Part shown: positions 7,334-15,594 of the stretch, piece by piece | How the letters are laid out: each line of letters opens with the position of its first letter | Position numbering within the stretch: position 1 is the stretch's first letter | DNA from: Streptosporangium oxazolinicum | GTDB lineage: Bacteria > Actinomycetota > Actinomycetes > Streptosporangiales > Streptosporangiaceae | DNA length: 64,000 nt | Direction of reading: 5' to 3' | Assembly (NCBI RefSeq): GCF_039537505.1 | Contig: NZ_BAABAQ010000002.1 | Span: 434,001-498,000 of the forward strand | Made by a program: the position numbers and the translations under genes | Notes under the pieces: model-generated | The model's database searches: none | What the model was told of the DNA's origin: nothing | Seen by the model: only the letters and a program-made list of their open reading frames with translations

Positions 7334-10156
7334 CTAAACGCGCAGGCCACGGCGCCGCGACACCTCACGGGCGAGCTCTTCGGCCTCGGCGAGGCCGTGC
7401 CGGTCGCCGAGAACGTCAAACTCTCCCACAGCGTCCGATACGGCACCAACAGCCTCATCCATCTCATCGAGATCCAGAAGGGCCGCCGCCAGGGTGAGCA
7501 GCGCCCGCCCGGCACCCCGGCGGTCGGCGTACTCGCGAAACGTCCCCAGCGCCTCCTCCGTGGCCCCGCGGGCGGCGTCGGGCCGTCCCTCGGCCAGGGC
7601 CACCCTCGCCAGGAGCACCAGTCCCGCGGCCTCGGGGAGCCGGTCCCCCAGCCGCCTGACCAGGCCGAGAGCGCGTTCGGCCCGCTCACGCGCCTCGGCG
7701 GGGCGCCGCCGGTCCAGGTAGAGCCCGGCGAGGTCGAGCGAGACGGCCGCCTCGCCGCGCGGATCGCCCAGCTCCCGGTAGGCCGCGAGGCTCCCGTGCA
7801 GCAGGTCCTCGGCCTGCCGCGACCCGCCGAGGGCACGCAGCGCGTCGGCCCTGCCGCGCCGGTCCCCCGCCGCCGAGAACGCGGCCAGGCAGGCCACGAA
7901 GCATGCCTCCGCCTCCGGCCGCCGCCCCTGGGCGAGGCGCACCAGGCCGAGCCGGTGCCGGGTACGGGCCACCTCGCGCGCCTCGGTGAGCGGAAGCGCC
8001 CGCCCGAGTGCGTCGGCGGCCTCCTCCAGACGGCCCTCCGTACGACGAAGGTCGGCCAGAGAGCGCAGCAGCAGCGCCTCGCCGTGGCGGTGGCCCGTGC
8101 GCCGTGCGGCCCGCAGGCCGAGGTCCACGACCGCGAGCCAGTCCTCCCGGTGCGCGCCCAGCTCGAAGAACGGGGTCAGGTAGAAGGCCAGCCGCCAGGT
8201 CGCCTCGTCCAGGCCGGCCCGCTGGAGGTCGGCGACGGCCGCGACCAGGAACCCCCGCTCGGCGGCGAGCCAGCGGGCCGACTCCCGCAGCCGCGCGGTG
8301 TCCAGGTCCGCGGCCTGCTCCGCCGTACGGGCCACGGTCTGGCCGGAACCCGGCTCGGCGGGCAGGAGCAGCGTCCTGGCCCGCCGGGCACGGTCGAGGA
8401 TCTCCCCGGCGGCGGTGTCGAGGACCCGGGCCGGTGGCCCCTCCTCTGCGGCCAGCCGCTCGGCGGCGTAAAGCCTGGTCAGGTCATGCCAGTCGTACCT
8501 CTCCTGGCCGCTCGCGTCGAGCCCGCGCGCCCGCAGCAGACCCGACTCGGCCAGCGCCTCCAGCAGCCGGTCGGCGGGCGCCCCGAGAACGGCGGTGGCC
8601 GCCCACGGGGCGACGTGGGGCGCGGACAGCGCGCCGAGACGGCGCAGCAGCAGGCGTTCGTGGTCCGAGAGCGCGCGGTAGCCGAGTGCCAGGCTGCCGC
8701 GCACGGCCAGGTCTCCCGCGCTGAGCTCGTCGAGGCGGCCACGCTCGTCCTCAAGGCGCCCCGCCAGGTGCTCCAGCGTCCAGCTCGGCCGCCGCGCGAG
8801 CCTGGATCCGGCGATCCTGAGCGCCAGCGGCAGCCCGCCGCACAACACCGCGATCCGCGCGGCCGCCCGCGGCTCGGCCCGCACCCGTCGTTCCCCCACC
8901 ACCCGCGCCAGCATCTCCACGGACTCGTCCGTGTCGAACACGCCGAGTTCGAAGGCTCGCGCCGCCTCCAGGCCGGACAGCGGCGAGCGGCTGGTCACCA
9001 GCGTCAGGCAACCGGGCCCCGCGGGCAGCAGCGGGCGTACCTGAGCCTCCTCGGCCGCGTCGTCCAGCACCACCAGCAGCCGCCGCCCGCTCACCATGTT
9101 GCGGTAGAGGCGCGTCCGCTCGGCCGGGTCGGCGGGCACCGCCCCCTGCGGGCAGCCGAGCGAGCGCAGCAGGTCCTCCAGCACCGCGCCCGGCGTCCTG
9201 GCCCCGAGCGAGGCGTGCAGCCGCCCGCCGGGGAAGTCGAGCCCGGCGGCCGCGTGCACCGCCACCGCGGACTTGCCCGTCCCCGCGGGACCGTGCAGCA
9301 CCAGGTGGACGGGCGCGGCCCCGGCGACGGGCACGGACCGGCGGATCCAGTCCAGCACGCGCTCGCGCCCGGTGAAGTCGGCGACGTCGGGCGGCGTCTC
9401 GTTCGGCACGTCGTTCGGCACGGTCCGCGCGGGGGCGCCCCCCGCCAGCACGCGCTCGTGCGCCTCCCGCAGCTCGGGACCGGGTTCGAGGCCGAGCTCA
9501 CCGACGAGCAGCCGCCGCGCCTCCCGGTAGGCGCCCAGCGCCTCCGACCTGCGCCCCGCCTGGCCGAGTGCCAGTACGAGCTGTCCCCACGCCCGCTCCC
9601 GCAGGGGGTGCGAGGCCACGAGCGCGCGCAGCTCCCCCGTCACCTCCGCGCCCCGGCCGAGCGCCACGTCCAGCTCGACGCGCTCCTCGAGAGCGGTCAG
9701 CCGCAGCTCCTCCAGCGGTACGGCGTACGCGCGCCGCAGCTCGGCCGAGTCGACATCGGCCAGCGCGGGCCCCCGCCACAGCGCCAGGGCGGCGCGCAGC
9801 TCGTCGGCCGCCTCGGCACTCCTGCCCGCGTCCCTGGCCCGCCGGCCCGCGGCCACCAGGCGCTCGAACCTGTGCGCGTCCACCTGGTCGGGATCGACGT
9901 CGAGGAGGTAGCCGCCGGGCACGGTACGGATCCCGTCGACCACCTTGCGCAGCGCGCTCACGTACACCCGCAGCACCGGTTCCGCCGAGGCGGGCGGCTC
10001 GTCGTCCCACACCTCGGAGATCAGCCGTCCGACGGTCAGGGTCCGTCCCGGCCTCAGCAGCAGGGCAGCCAGCAGCGCGCGATGTTTGGCGGGGCCGGGC
10101 GTCAGGTCGCGCTCACCCTCGACGACCCGCAGTACTCCCAGCACACCGAACCGCAC
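7334..10156 (-). CDS. AfsR/SARP-type transcriptional regulator with NB-ARC and TPR domains
   Basis: The 940-residue protein has, in order: an OmpR-like winged helix (residues 1-85, starting MRFGVLGVLRVVEG), a bacterial transcriptional activation domain (about 90-240), an NB-ARC ATPase (FTGRERVLDW at 261; Walker A HGPAGTGKSA at 288-297; LLVVLDD for Walker B; GGLPLAL), and a C-terminal TPR array (about 620-930). This is the AfsR architecture, a pleiotropic activator of secondary metabolism in Streptomyces. Two GTG starts compete: 10162 overlaps the kinase stop, but 10156 lies eight bases from a GGAGG and gives the usual N-terminus. It is coupled to the kinase upstream, suggesting phospho-control. 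No biosynthetic cluster is visible nearby. Confidence 0.88.
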   Translation of the reverse strand: MRFGVLGVLRVVEGERDLTPGPAKHRALLAALLLRPGRTLTVGRLISEVWDDEPPASAEPVLRVYVSALRKVVDGIRTVPGGYLLDVDPDQVDAHRFERLVAAGRRARDAGRSAEAADELRAALALWRGPALADVDSAELRRAYAVPLEELRLTALEERVELDVALGRGAEVTGELRALVASHPLRERAWGQLVLALGQAGRRSEALGAYREARRLLVGELGLEPGPELREAHERVLAGGAPARTVPNDVPNETPPDVADFTGRERVLDWIRRSVPVAGAAPVHLVLHGPAGTGKSAVAVHAAAGLDFPGGRLHASLGARTPGAVLEDLLRSLGCPQGAVPADPAERTRLYRNMVSGRRLLVVLDDAAEEAQVRPLLPAGPGCLTLVTSRSPLSGLEAARAFELGVFDTDESVEMLARVVGERRVRAEPRAAARIAVLCGGLPLALRIAGSRLARRPSWTLEHLAGRLEDERGRLDELSAGDLAVRGSLALGYRALSDHERLLLRRLGALSAPHVAPWAATAVLGAPADRLLEALAESGLLRARGLDASGQERYDWHDLTRLYAAERLAAEEGPPARVLDTAAGEILDRARRARTLLLPAEPGSGQTVARTAEQAADLDTARLRESARWLAAERGFLVAAVADLQRAGLDEATWRLAFYLTPFFELGAHREDWLAVVDLGLRAARRTGHRHGEALLLRSLADLRRTEGRLEEAADALGRALPLTEAREVARTRHRLGLVRLAQGRRPEAEACFVACLAAFSAAGDRRGRADALRALGGSRQAEDLLHGSLAAYRELGDPRGEAAVSLDLAGLYLDRRRPAEARERAERALGLVRRLGDRLPEAAGLVLLARVALAEGRPDAARGATEEALGTFREYADRRGAGRALLTLAAALLDLDEMDEAVGAVSDAVGEFDVLGDRHGLAEAEELAREVSRRRGLRV

Positions 10157-10158
10157 GT

Positions 10159-11796
10159 TCACCCCTCCACCGGGCGGGCCTCGAACGAGCGGAACCCGAC
10201 CCGGACGGGTGTGGCCGCGTCCGGTGCCGCGTGGACGCCGGTGGCCCCCGGGCCGTAGGGGTCCTCGGCGTCGGTGACCTCCCCCACCGGCTTCTCGTTG
10301 AGCCACATGCCGAGGACGACCCGCCCGTCCCGTTGCGCGCACTGGGCGACGACGCGGTTGTCGGCCGACTTTCCCATCCGCACAGGTCCGTGCAGGACGA
10401 CGCCCCGCCCGCCGCGCCGCTTGGTGATCGAGGCCTCGCCCGAGGCGGTGACCGCGAACTCGTAGCGGTCACCGGTGTCCGCGTCGCCACGGCACCACAC
10501 GCCGAACTCCCCGGAGCCCTCCTCCAGCCGCATCCTGGAACTGACCACGACACCCCCGGTGGCCCCCTCCGAGAAGGGGGCCGACTTCCACAGCCGCCAT
10601 CCGGGATTGGCGGTCAGCAGGTAGACCTCGCCGTCCAGCTCGGTCCTGCCGCCGTCGGACGCGCCGACGGCCCAGGACTCGGTGAAACCGGCACGGTACG
10701 ACGACACGGGCGCGCCGAGACCGGCGTAGAGGGCCCACCCGCCCGCCAGGGCCGCCACGAGCACGGCGGCGCCCGCGACCCACGGCCACCGCCGTCTCCT
10801 CAGGGTCACCCCATCGGACCGGACGGACTCCCCGCCCCCAGCCGGTCCCCCAACCCCGGACACGGCGGATTCCCCCACCACGCCCCGTCCCCCAAGCACT
10901 GCCGGTCCCCCGACCACGTCCCGCTCCCCGAGCACAACCGGCTCCCCCAGCACGCCCAGCCTTCCGCCACCACCACCGGCCCAGGCGCGTTCGACGGCCT
11001 GGCTCGCCGTCGCCGGGGTCGGCCGGCCGCCGACCAGCTCGTCCAGCAGCCGCTGAGCGCTCGGCCGCCGCGCGGGGTCCTTGGCCATGGCCCCCTCGAC
11101 GACGGCGCGCACACTCTCGTCGAGGCCATCGAGGTTCGGCCCGTCGTTGACGATCCGGTAGAGGACCTCGGACGGCGAGCCGCCACCGAACGGCAACCGT
11201 CCCGTACCGGCGAACGCGATCACCCCGCCCCACGCGTAGACGTCGGCCGCGGGCGTCAGCGGCTCGCCGCGCACCTGTTCGGGCGCCATGAACGCGGGGG
11301 TGCCCAGGATCGCCTGGCTGACCAGGCTCTGGGTGTCGACGAGCTGCGCGATACCGAAGTCGATCACGCGCGGGCCGAGGGGCGACAGCAGCACGTTCGA
11401 CGGCTTCAGGTCGCGGTGGATCACCCCGGCCCCGTGGATCGCGTGGAGCGCGGTGGCGATCCCGACCGCGAGCGCCTCCAGGTTGGCGCCGGTCAACGGC
11501 CCCTGCTCGCGTACGGCCTGCGCCAGGTCGGGCCCCCTGACGTACTCGGTGACGAGGTAGGCGACACCGTTCTCGACCCCGGCGTCGAGCACCGGAGCGG
11601 TACAGAACCTGGCCACCCTGCGCGCCGCCGCCACCTCGCGGTCGAAGCGCCGCCGGAAAGCCGGGTCGCGGGCCAGGTGCGGATGGATCACCTTCACCGC
11701 GGCCAGACCCCCCGTCGGGGTCGCGGCGAGGTGCACCACGCCCATGCCACCCCGGCCCAGCTCACGTCTGAGCGCGTAGCCGCCGATCATGTCCAC
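10159..11796 (-). CDS. Receptor-type Ser/Thr protein kinase upstream of AfsR-like gene
   Basis: The 545-residue protein has a Hanks-type kinase domain at residues 5-265: GRGGMGVVHLA (Gly loop), AAVKVI (catalytic Lys), HRDLKPSNVLL (catalytic Asp), DFGIA (metal Asp) and GTPAFMAPEQV (activation loop). A linker with imperfect VxGExxV repeats follows. One transmembrane helix lies near residue 345 (WPWVAGAAVLVAALAGGWAL), then an extracytoplasmic domain of about 180 residues with a jelly-roll-like look (concanavalin/DUF1080-like; inference). Start may be GTG 11796 or ATG 11790. Its TGA overlaps the GTG of the AfsR-like gene, so the two are one unit, like AfsK/AfsR in function but not in gene order. 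Confidence 0.88.
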   Translation of the reverse strand: MDMIGGYALRRELGRGGMGVVHLAATPTGGLAAVKVIHPHLARDPAFRRRFDREVAAARRVARFCTAPVLDAGVENGVAYLVTEYVRGPDLAQAVREQGPLTGANLEALAVGIATALHAIHGAGVIHRDLKPSNVLLSPLGPRVIDFGIAQLVDTQSLVSQAILGTPAFMAPEQVRGEPLTPAADVYAWGGVIAFAGTGRLPFGGGSPSEVLYRIVNDGPNLDGLDESVRAVVEGAMAKDPARRPSAQRLLDELVGGRPTPATASQAVERAWAGGGGGRLGVLGEPVVLGERDVVGGPAVLGGRGVVGESAVSGVGGPAGGGESVRSDGVTLRRRRWPWVAGAAVLVAALAGGWALYAGLGAPVSSYRAGFTESWAVGASDGGRTELDGEVYLLTANPGWRLWKSAPFSEGATGGVVVSSRMRLEEGSGEFGVWCRGDADTGDRYEFAVTASGEASITKRRGGRGVVLHGPVRMGKSADNRVVAQCAQRDGRVVLGMWLNEKPVGEVTDAEDPYGPGATGVHAAPDAATPVRVGFRSFEARPVEG

Positions 11797-12182
11797 CGGA
11801 GTTACCCTATGCCGTCAAATCTGTGCACACTGGCATTTTGTACGCCAAAAAGCTCGACCCTGAGCTCCTTTCCGCAGGGGCGCTTCAGCTACGGCGACCG
11901 ATCCTCAGACAGGCCCGTACGGAGGCTTCAGCGCGAGACCGCACCCCGGACGGCCGGAAACGAGGCGACTACGGCCCGCACCCCGCCCAACGGAACCATT
12001 GCCGGTGTTCCAGGTGGCTTATCGGAAAGCGCGACCGTCACGCCCGAGCAGGCCGGAGGCCGGAATCACCGGACAGCCACCGAGACGGCCGCCCGGAACA
12101 CCGGCCCGCCGCGGCGCGAACGAACCCCCGCCACCCATCCCACCGACCCCGAAGCGACAAACGACGGCGAACCGGAACGACG
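11797..12182. other. Intergenic region between hisF end and kinase start
   Basis: This 386-base stretch holds no supported gene. Its left end must contain the kinase-afsR promoter. On the minus strand a TAGGGT element about 18 bases before the ATG is a weak -10 candidate. Next to it is the AT-richer patch around 11815-11850 with the palindrome TGTGCACA. I see no terminator hairpin behind hisF. Confidence 0.4.
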
Positions 12183-12953
12183 TCAGCGCACCGGATGCCC
12201 CGCCCCCCGCAGCGCGTCCTTGACATCACCGATCTTGAGCTGCCCGAAGTGGAACACCGACGCCGCCAGCACCGCGTCCGCCCCCGCCTCGACCGCGGGA
12301 GGGAAGTCGCCGACGGAACCGGCCCCGCCGCTGGCGATGACCGGGACCGACACCGCGGCCCGTACGGCCCGGATCATCTCCAGGTCGTAGCCGTCACGGG
12401 TGCCGTCACCGTCCATGGAGTTGAGCAGGATCTCACCGACCCCGAGCTCCTCACCCCGCCGGGCCCACTCCACCGCGTCGATGCCGGTGCCCCGGCGACC
12501 GCCGTGCGTGGTCACCTCGAATCCGGACGGCGTCGGCGGGCCGTCGACGACCCGGCGGGCGTCCACCGACAGCACGATGCACTGCGCCCCGTACCGCCGG
12601 GACGCCTCGGTCAGCAGCTCCGGCCGGGCGATCGCCGCCGTGTTCAGGCCCACCTTGTCGGCACCGGCCCGCAGCAGCCTGTCGACGTCCTCGACCGAGC
12701 GCACCCCCCCGCCCACGGTCAGCGGGATGAACACCTGCTCGGCCGTCCGGCTGACCACGTCGTACATCGTCGACCGGTCGGAGCTGGAGGCCGTGATGTC
12801 GAGGAACGTCAGCTCGTCGGCCCCCTCCGCGTCGTAGCGGCGGGCCAGCTCGACCGGGTCGCCCGCGTCGCGGAGGTTCTCGAAGTTGACGCCCTTGACC
12901 ACCCGCCCGGCGTCCACGTCCAGGCAGGGAATCACTCGTACCGCGACAGTCAT
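12183..12953 (-). CDS. hisF: Imidazole glycerol phosphate synthase, cyclase subunit HisF
   Basis: The 256-residue (beta/alpha)8 barrel makes IGP and AICAR from PRFAR and ammonia delivered by HisH. The family start VRVIPCLDVDAGRVVKGVNF carries the first catalytic Asp, and IVLSVDARRV the second. VGGGVRSVEDVDRLL and IASGGAGSVGDF are the two phosphate-binding loops. The ATG at 12953 (MTVAVRV) is chosen; the upstream ATG at 12968 adds five residues inside the priA stop. It is the last gene of the his operon here. Confidence 0.95.
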   Translation of the reverse strand: MTVAVRVIPCLDVDAGRVVKGVNFENLRDAGDPVELARRYDAEGADELTFLDITASSSDRSTMYDVVSRTAEQVFIPLTVGGGVRSVEDVDRLLRAGADKVGLNTAAIARPELLTEASRRYGAQCIVLSVDARRVVDGPPTPSGFEVTTHGGRRGTGIDAVEWARRGEELGVGEILLNSMDGDGTRDGYDLEMIRAVRAAVSVPVIASGGAGSVGDFPPAVEAGADAVLAASVFHFGQLKIGDVKDALRGAGHPVR

Positions 12954-12964
12954 CTGCGGCCCCC

Positions 12965-13687
12965 TCACGAACTCACGGCGGCGAGGGCGTCCTCAAGGGT
13001 GAAGGCCTGCGCGTACAGCGCCTTGCCCACGATCGCCCCCTCGACGCCGATCGGGACCAGCGAAGCCAGGGCGCGCAGGTCGTCCAGGGACGAGACGCCG
13101 CCGCTGGCGACCACCGGCTTGTCGGTGCGGGAGCAGACCTCGCGGAGCAGGTCGAGGTTGGGGCCGCGCAGCGTGCCGTCCTTGGTGACGTCGGTGACGA
13201 CGTAGCGGGGGCAGCCGTCGCCCTCCAGACGGGCGAGGACCTCCCACAGGTCACCGCCCTCCTGGGTCCAGCCCCGGGCGGCCAGGGTCGTCCCCCGCAC
13301 GTCCAGGCCGATCGCGATCCGGTCACCGTACTCAGCGATGATCTTGGAGCACCAGGCGGGGTTCTCCAGCGCCGCGGTGCCGATGTTCACCCGGCGGCAG
13401 CCGGTGGCCAGCGCGAGCTCCAGGGAGGCGTCGTCGCGGATGCCGCCGGACATCTCCACGTCGACGTCGAGCGCGCCGACCACGGTGGCGAGCAGCTCGC
13501 GGTTGCTGCCCCGGCCGAAGGCGGCGTCGAGGTCGACCAGATGGATCCACTCCGCACCGGCCTCCTGCCAGGCGAGCGCCGCGGACAGGGGATCGCCGTA
13601 CGACGTCTCGGTGCCGGCCGCGCCCTGGACCAGGCGGACCGCCTGGCCGTCGGCGACGTCCACGGCGGGGAGCAGCTCAAGCGACAT
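12965..13687 (-). CDS. priA: Bifunctional phosphoribosyl isomerase A (HisA/TrpF-type PriA)
   Basis: The 240-residue barrel begins MSLELLPAVDVADGQAVRL, with the catalytic Asp at position 10 and the second in YVVTDVTKDGTLRGPN. It carries the segment AARGWTQEGGDLW, whose Arg and Trp correspond to Arg143 and Trp145 of mycobacterial PriA. These let actinobacterial PriA isomerise both ProFAR (histidine) and PRA (tryptophan). So it probably also covers TrpF. Start at ATG 13687 rather than 13714, because MSLELLPAVDV is the family N-terminus. It sits between a small membrane protein gene and hisF. Confidence 0.92.
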   Translation of the reverse strand: MSLELLPAVDVADGQAVRLVQGAAGTETSYGDPLSAALAWQEAGAEWIHLVDLDAAFGRGSNRELLATVVGALDVDVEMSGGIRDDASLELALATGCRRVNIGTAALENPAWCSKIIAEYGDRIAIGLDVRGTTLAARGWTQEGGDLWEVLARLEGDGCPRYVVTDVTKDGTLRGPNLDLLREVCSRTDKPVVASGGVSSLDDLRALASLVPIGVEGAIVGKALYAQAFTLEDALAAVSS

Positions 13688-13691
13688 CTGT

Positions 13692-14033
13692 TCAGGACCT
13701 CCGGTCGAAGACAAGGGTGATGAAAAGCGGTACGAACAGCAGAGAGATAACCAACGCCCCGAACCGGGCGGCCCACGAGGACCACAGCAGCCAGACGATC
13801 ACTTGGACGATCAGGAACAGCACCACCGCGACACCGTTCTGCGCCCGGCGTCGGCGGGCCATGATGCCGCCCTGGGACACGATGCGCACCGGCCTGCCCG
13901 GCAGCAGCGCGACCACCCTGCCGACCCGCTCGCGCCGCCGCGCCAGCCGCGCCTCCCGCTCGGCGCGCAGAGCCGCCTGGCGCGCCTGCTCGGCCTCCCG
14001 CTCGGCCCTGCGCCTGGCCCGCTCCTTACTCAT
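13692..14033 (-). CDS. Small coiled-coil membrane protein in his operon
   Basis: The 113-residue protein has a highly charged helical N-terminus (ERARRRAEREAEQARQAA, residues 3-40) and two predicted transmembrane helices near residues 67-105 (VAVVLFLIVQVIVWLLW and ALVISLLFVPLFITLVF). No enzyme motif is visible. It lies between hisH and priA on the same strand and reads as part of the operon. Function unknown; proteins of this kind are often found in actinomycete his operons, but I cannot tie it to histidine synthesis. Confidence 0.75.
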   Translation of the reverse strand: MSKERARRRAEREAEQARQAALRAEREARLARRRERVGRVVALLPGRPVRIVSQGGIMARRRRAQNGVAVVLFLIVQVIVWLLWSSWAARFGALVISLLFVPLFITLVFDRRS

Positions 14034-14154
14034 CGGGAACCCACCGGACGCTCACCGGAACCCCGCCTGGGAATCCACCCGGAACCCCGAGCGGAAACCC
14101 GCACAGAACCCCCGCCGGGGACCTCCGCCGGAAACCCACCCGGAACCCGCGAGA

Positions 14155-14793
14155 TCACGTGACGGTCCCGAGCCAGTTCGTGAGCAGCCCCGCACCGGCG
14201 TCGCCCGACTTCTCCGGGTGGAACTGGGTGGCCGCCAGCGGCCCGTTCTCCACCGCCGCGACGAACGGCACCCCGTGCTCGGACCAGGTGACCAGCGGGT
14301 CGGCGAAACCCGGCCCCGCCCGCAGCTCCCAGGAGCGCACGCCGTACGAGTGCACGAAGTAGAAGCGCGTATCGGTGTCGAGACCCGCGAACAGCGCGGT
14401 CTCGGCCGGTGCCTTCACCGTGTTCCAGCCCATGTGGGGCAGCACCGGAGCCTCCAGGCGCTCCACCGTGCCCGGCCACTCCCCGCAGCCCTCGGTCGTG
14501 ACGCCGTGCTCGACACCCGTCTCGAAGAGGATCTGCATGCCGACGCAGATGCCGAGGACCGGCCGCCCCGCCGACAGGCGACGACCGATGATCCGCTCAC
14601 CGCGCACGGCGCGCAGCCCCGCCATGCACGCGGCGAACGCCCCCACACCCGGCACGACGAGACCGTCGGCCTCCATCGCCGTCTCGTAGTCGGCCGTCAC
14701 CGTGACGTCCGCGCCGACCCGGGCCAGCGCGCGCTCCGCGGAACGGAGATTGCCCGAGCCGTAGTCGAGAACGACCACCTTCTTCTTCACCAC
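14155..14793 (-). CDS. hisH: Imidazole glycerol phosphate synthase, glutaminase subunit HisH
   Basis: The 212-residue class I glutamine amidotransferase supplies ammonia to HisF. The catalytic triad is visible: Cys83 in GICVGMQ, His192 and Glu194 in QFHPEKS. The oxyanion-strand PGVGAF is conserved. The start is GTG GTG at 14793, overlapping the end of the 51-residue membrane protein gene. It is followed by about 120 bases that encode no obvious protein on this strand before the 113-residue membrane protein gene. Confidence 0.95.
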   Translation of the reverse strand: MVKKKVVVLDYGSGNLRSAERALARVGADVTVTADYETAMEADGLVVPGVGAFAACMAGLRAVRGERIIGRRLSAGRPVLGICVGMQILFETGVEHGVTTEGCGEWPGTVERLEAPVLPHMGWNTVKAPAETALFAGLDTDTRFYFVHSYGVRSWELRAGPGFADPLVTWSEHGVPFVAAVENGPLAATQFHPEKSGDAGAGLLTNWLGTVT

Positions 14794-14942
14794 CAGAGCA
14801 CCGCCGCCGTGGTCGCCAGGGCCGCGAGGGCGGCGAGCAGCACCGCGCCCTTCCGCAGACCCTGTTTGATGAATGAGACGATCCCGCCGACGAGGAAGAG
14901 GGCGACGAACGCCATCGCGACGGCCGTCCAGTTGTCGCTCAC
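14787..14942 (-). CDS. 51-residue membrane protein between hisB and hisH
   Basis: This GTG-started frame was found by reading the minus strand between hisB and hisH. It encodes VSDNWTAVAMAFVALFLV at the start, a basic middle (FIKQGLRKG), and a second hydrophobic helix ending AAVLWW. That is two short transmembrane helices around a positive loop. A strong purine-rich site (AGGAGGGGGG) lies about 12 bases before the GTG, and its TGA overlaps the hisH GTG codons, so it is probably translated with hisH. Family unknown. Confidence 0.65.
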   Translation of the reverse strand: MSDNWTAVAMAFVALFLVGGIVSFIKQGLRKGAVLLAALAALATTAAVLWW

Positions 14943-14973
14943 CGGCGCGTCCCCCCTCCTTCGCCGGAAGCGG

Positions 14974-15594
14974 TCACAACACGCCCTTCGTGCTGGGCAC
15001 CCCGGTGGCGCGCGGGTCGCGCTCCGAGGCCGCCCGCAGCGCCCTGGCCAGGGCCTTGAACTGCGCCTCCACGATGTGGTGGGCGTTGCGGCCGTACGGG
15101 ACCCGCACGTGCAGGCAGATCGCGGCCTGGGCGACGAACGACTCCAGGATGTGCCTGGTCATCGTCGTGTCGTACTCCGGGCCGATCATGGGAGCCATGC
15201 CCTCGGGCTCGCTGTGCACCAGGTAGGGGCGCCCCGACAGGTCGACCGTGACCTCCGCGAGCGACTCGTCCAGCGGGCAGGACGCGTTGCCGAACCTCCG
15301 CAGGCCCGACTTGTCGCCCAGAGCCTCGCGGAACGCCGCGCCCAGCGCGAGCGAGGTGTCCTCGATCGTGTGGTGGGCGTCGATGTGCAGGTCGCCCTCG
15401 GTCTTCACGGTCAGGTCGAACAGCCCGTGCTTGCCGAGCTGGTTCAGCATGTGGTCGAAGAACCCGACACCGGTGGACACCTCGACGTTCCCGGTGCCGT
15501 CGAGGTCGACCTCGACCAGCACCGACGTCTCCTTGGTGACGCGCTCGACGCGACCACGACGCGGTGCGGTCTCGCCGCCAGTGATGCCGCTCAC
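14974..15594 (-). CDS. hisB: Imidazoleglycerol-phosphate dehydratase HisB
   Basis: The 206-residue protein is a monofunctional IGP dehydratase (no phosphatase domain), the sixth step of histidine synthesis. The two metal-binding histidine motifs are present: FFDHMLNQLGKHG and HIDAHHTIEDT, repeated in the second half as RHILESF and GRNAHHIVEAQFKALARALR. Start is GTG at 15594, overlapping the hisC stop by four bases. Confidence 0.96.
   Translation of the reverse strand: MSGITGGETAPRRGRVERVTKETSVLVEVDLDGTGNVEVSTGVGFFDHMLNQLGKHGLFDLTVKTEGDLHIDAHHTIEDTSLALGAAFREALGDKSGLRRFGNASCPLDESLAEVTVDLSGRPYLVHSEPEGMAPMIGPEYDTTMTRHILESFVAQAAICLHVRVPYGRNAHHIVEAQFKALARALRAASERDPRATGVPSTKGVL

Noticed and set aside
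9568..12390. 940-codon plus-strand frame across kinase and afsR-like gene
   Set aside because: Low-complexity Arg/Pro/Ala translation antisense to two recognisable genes.
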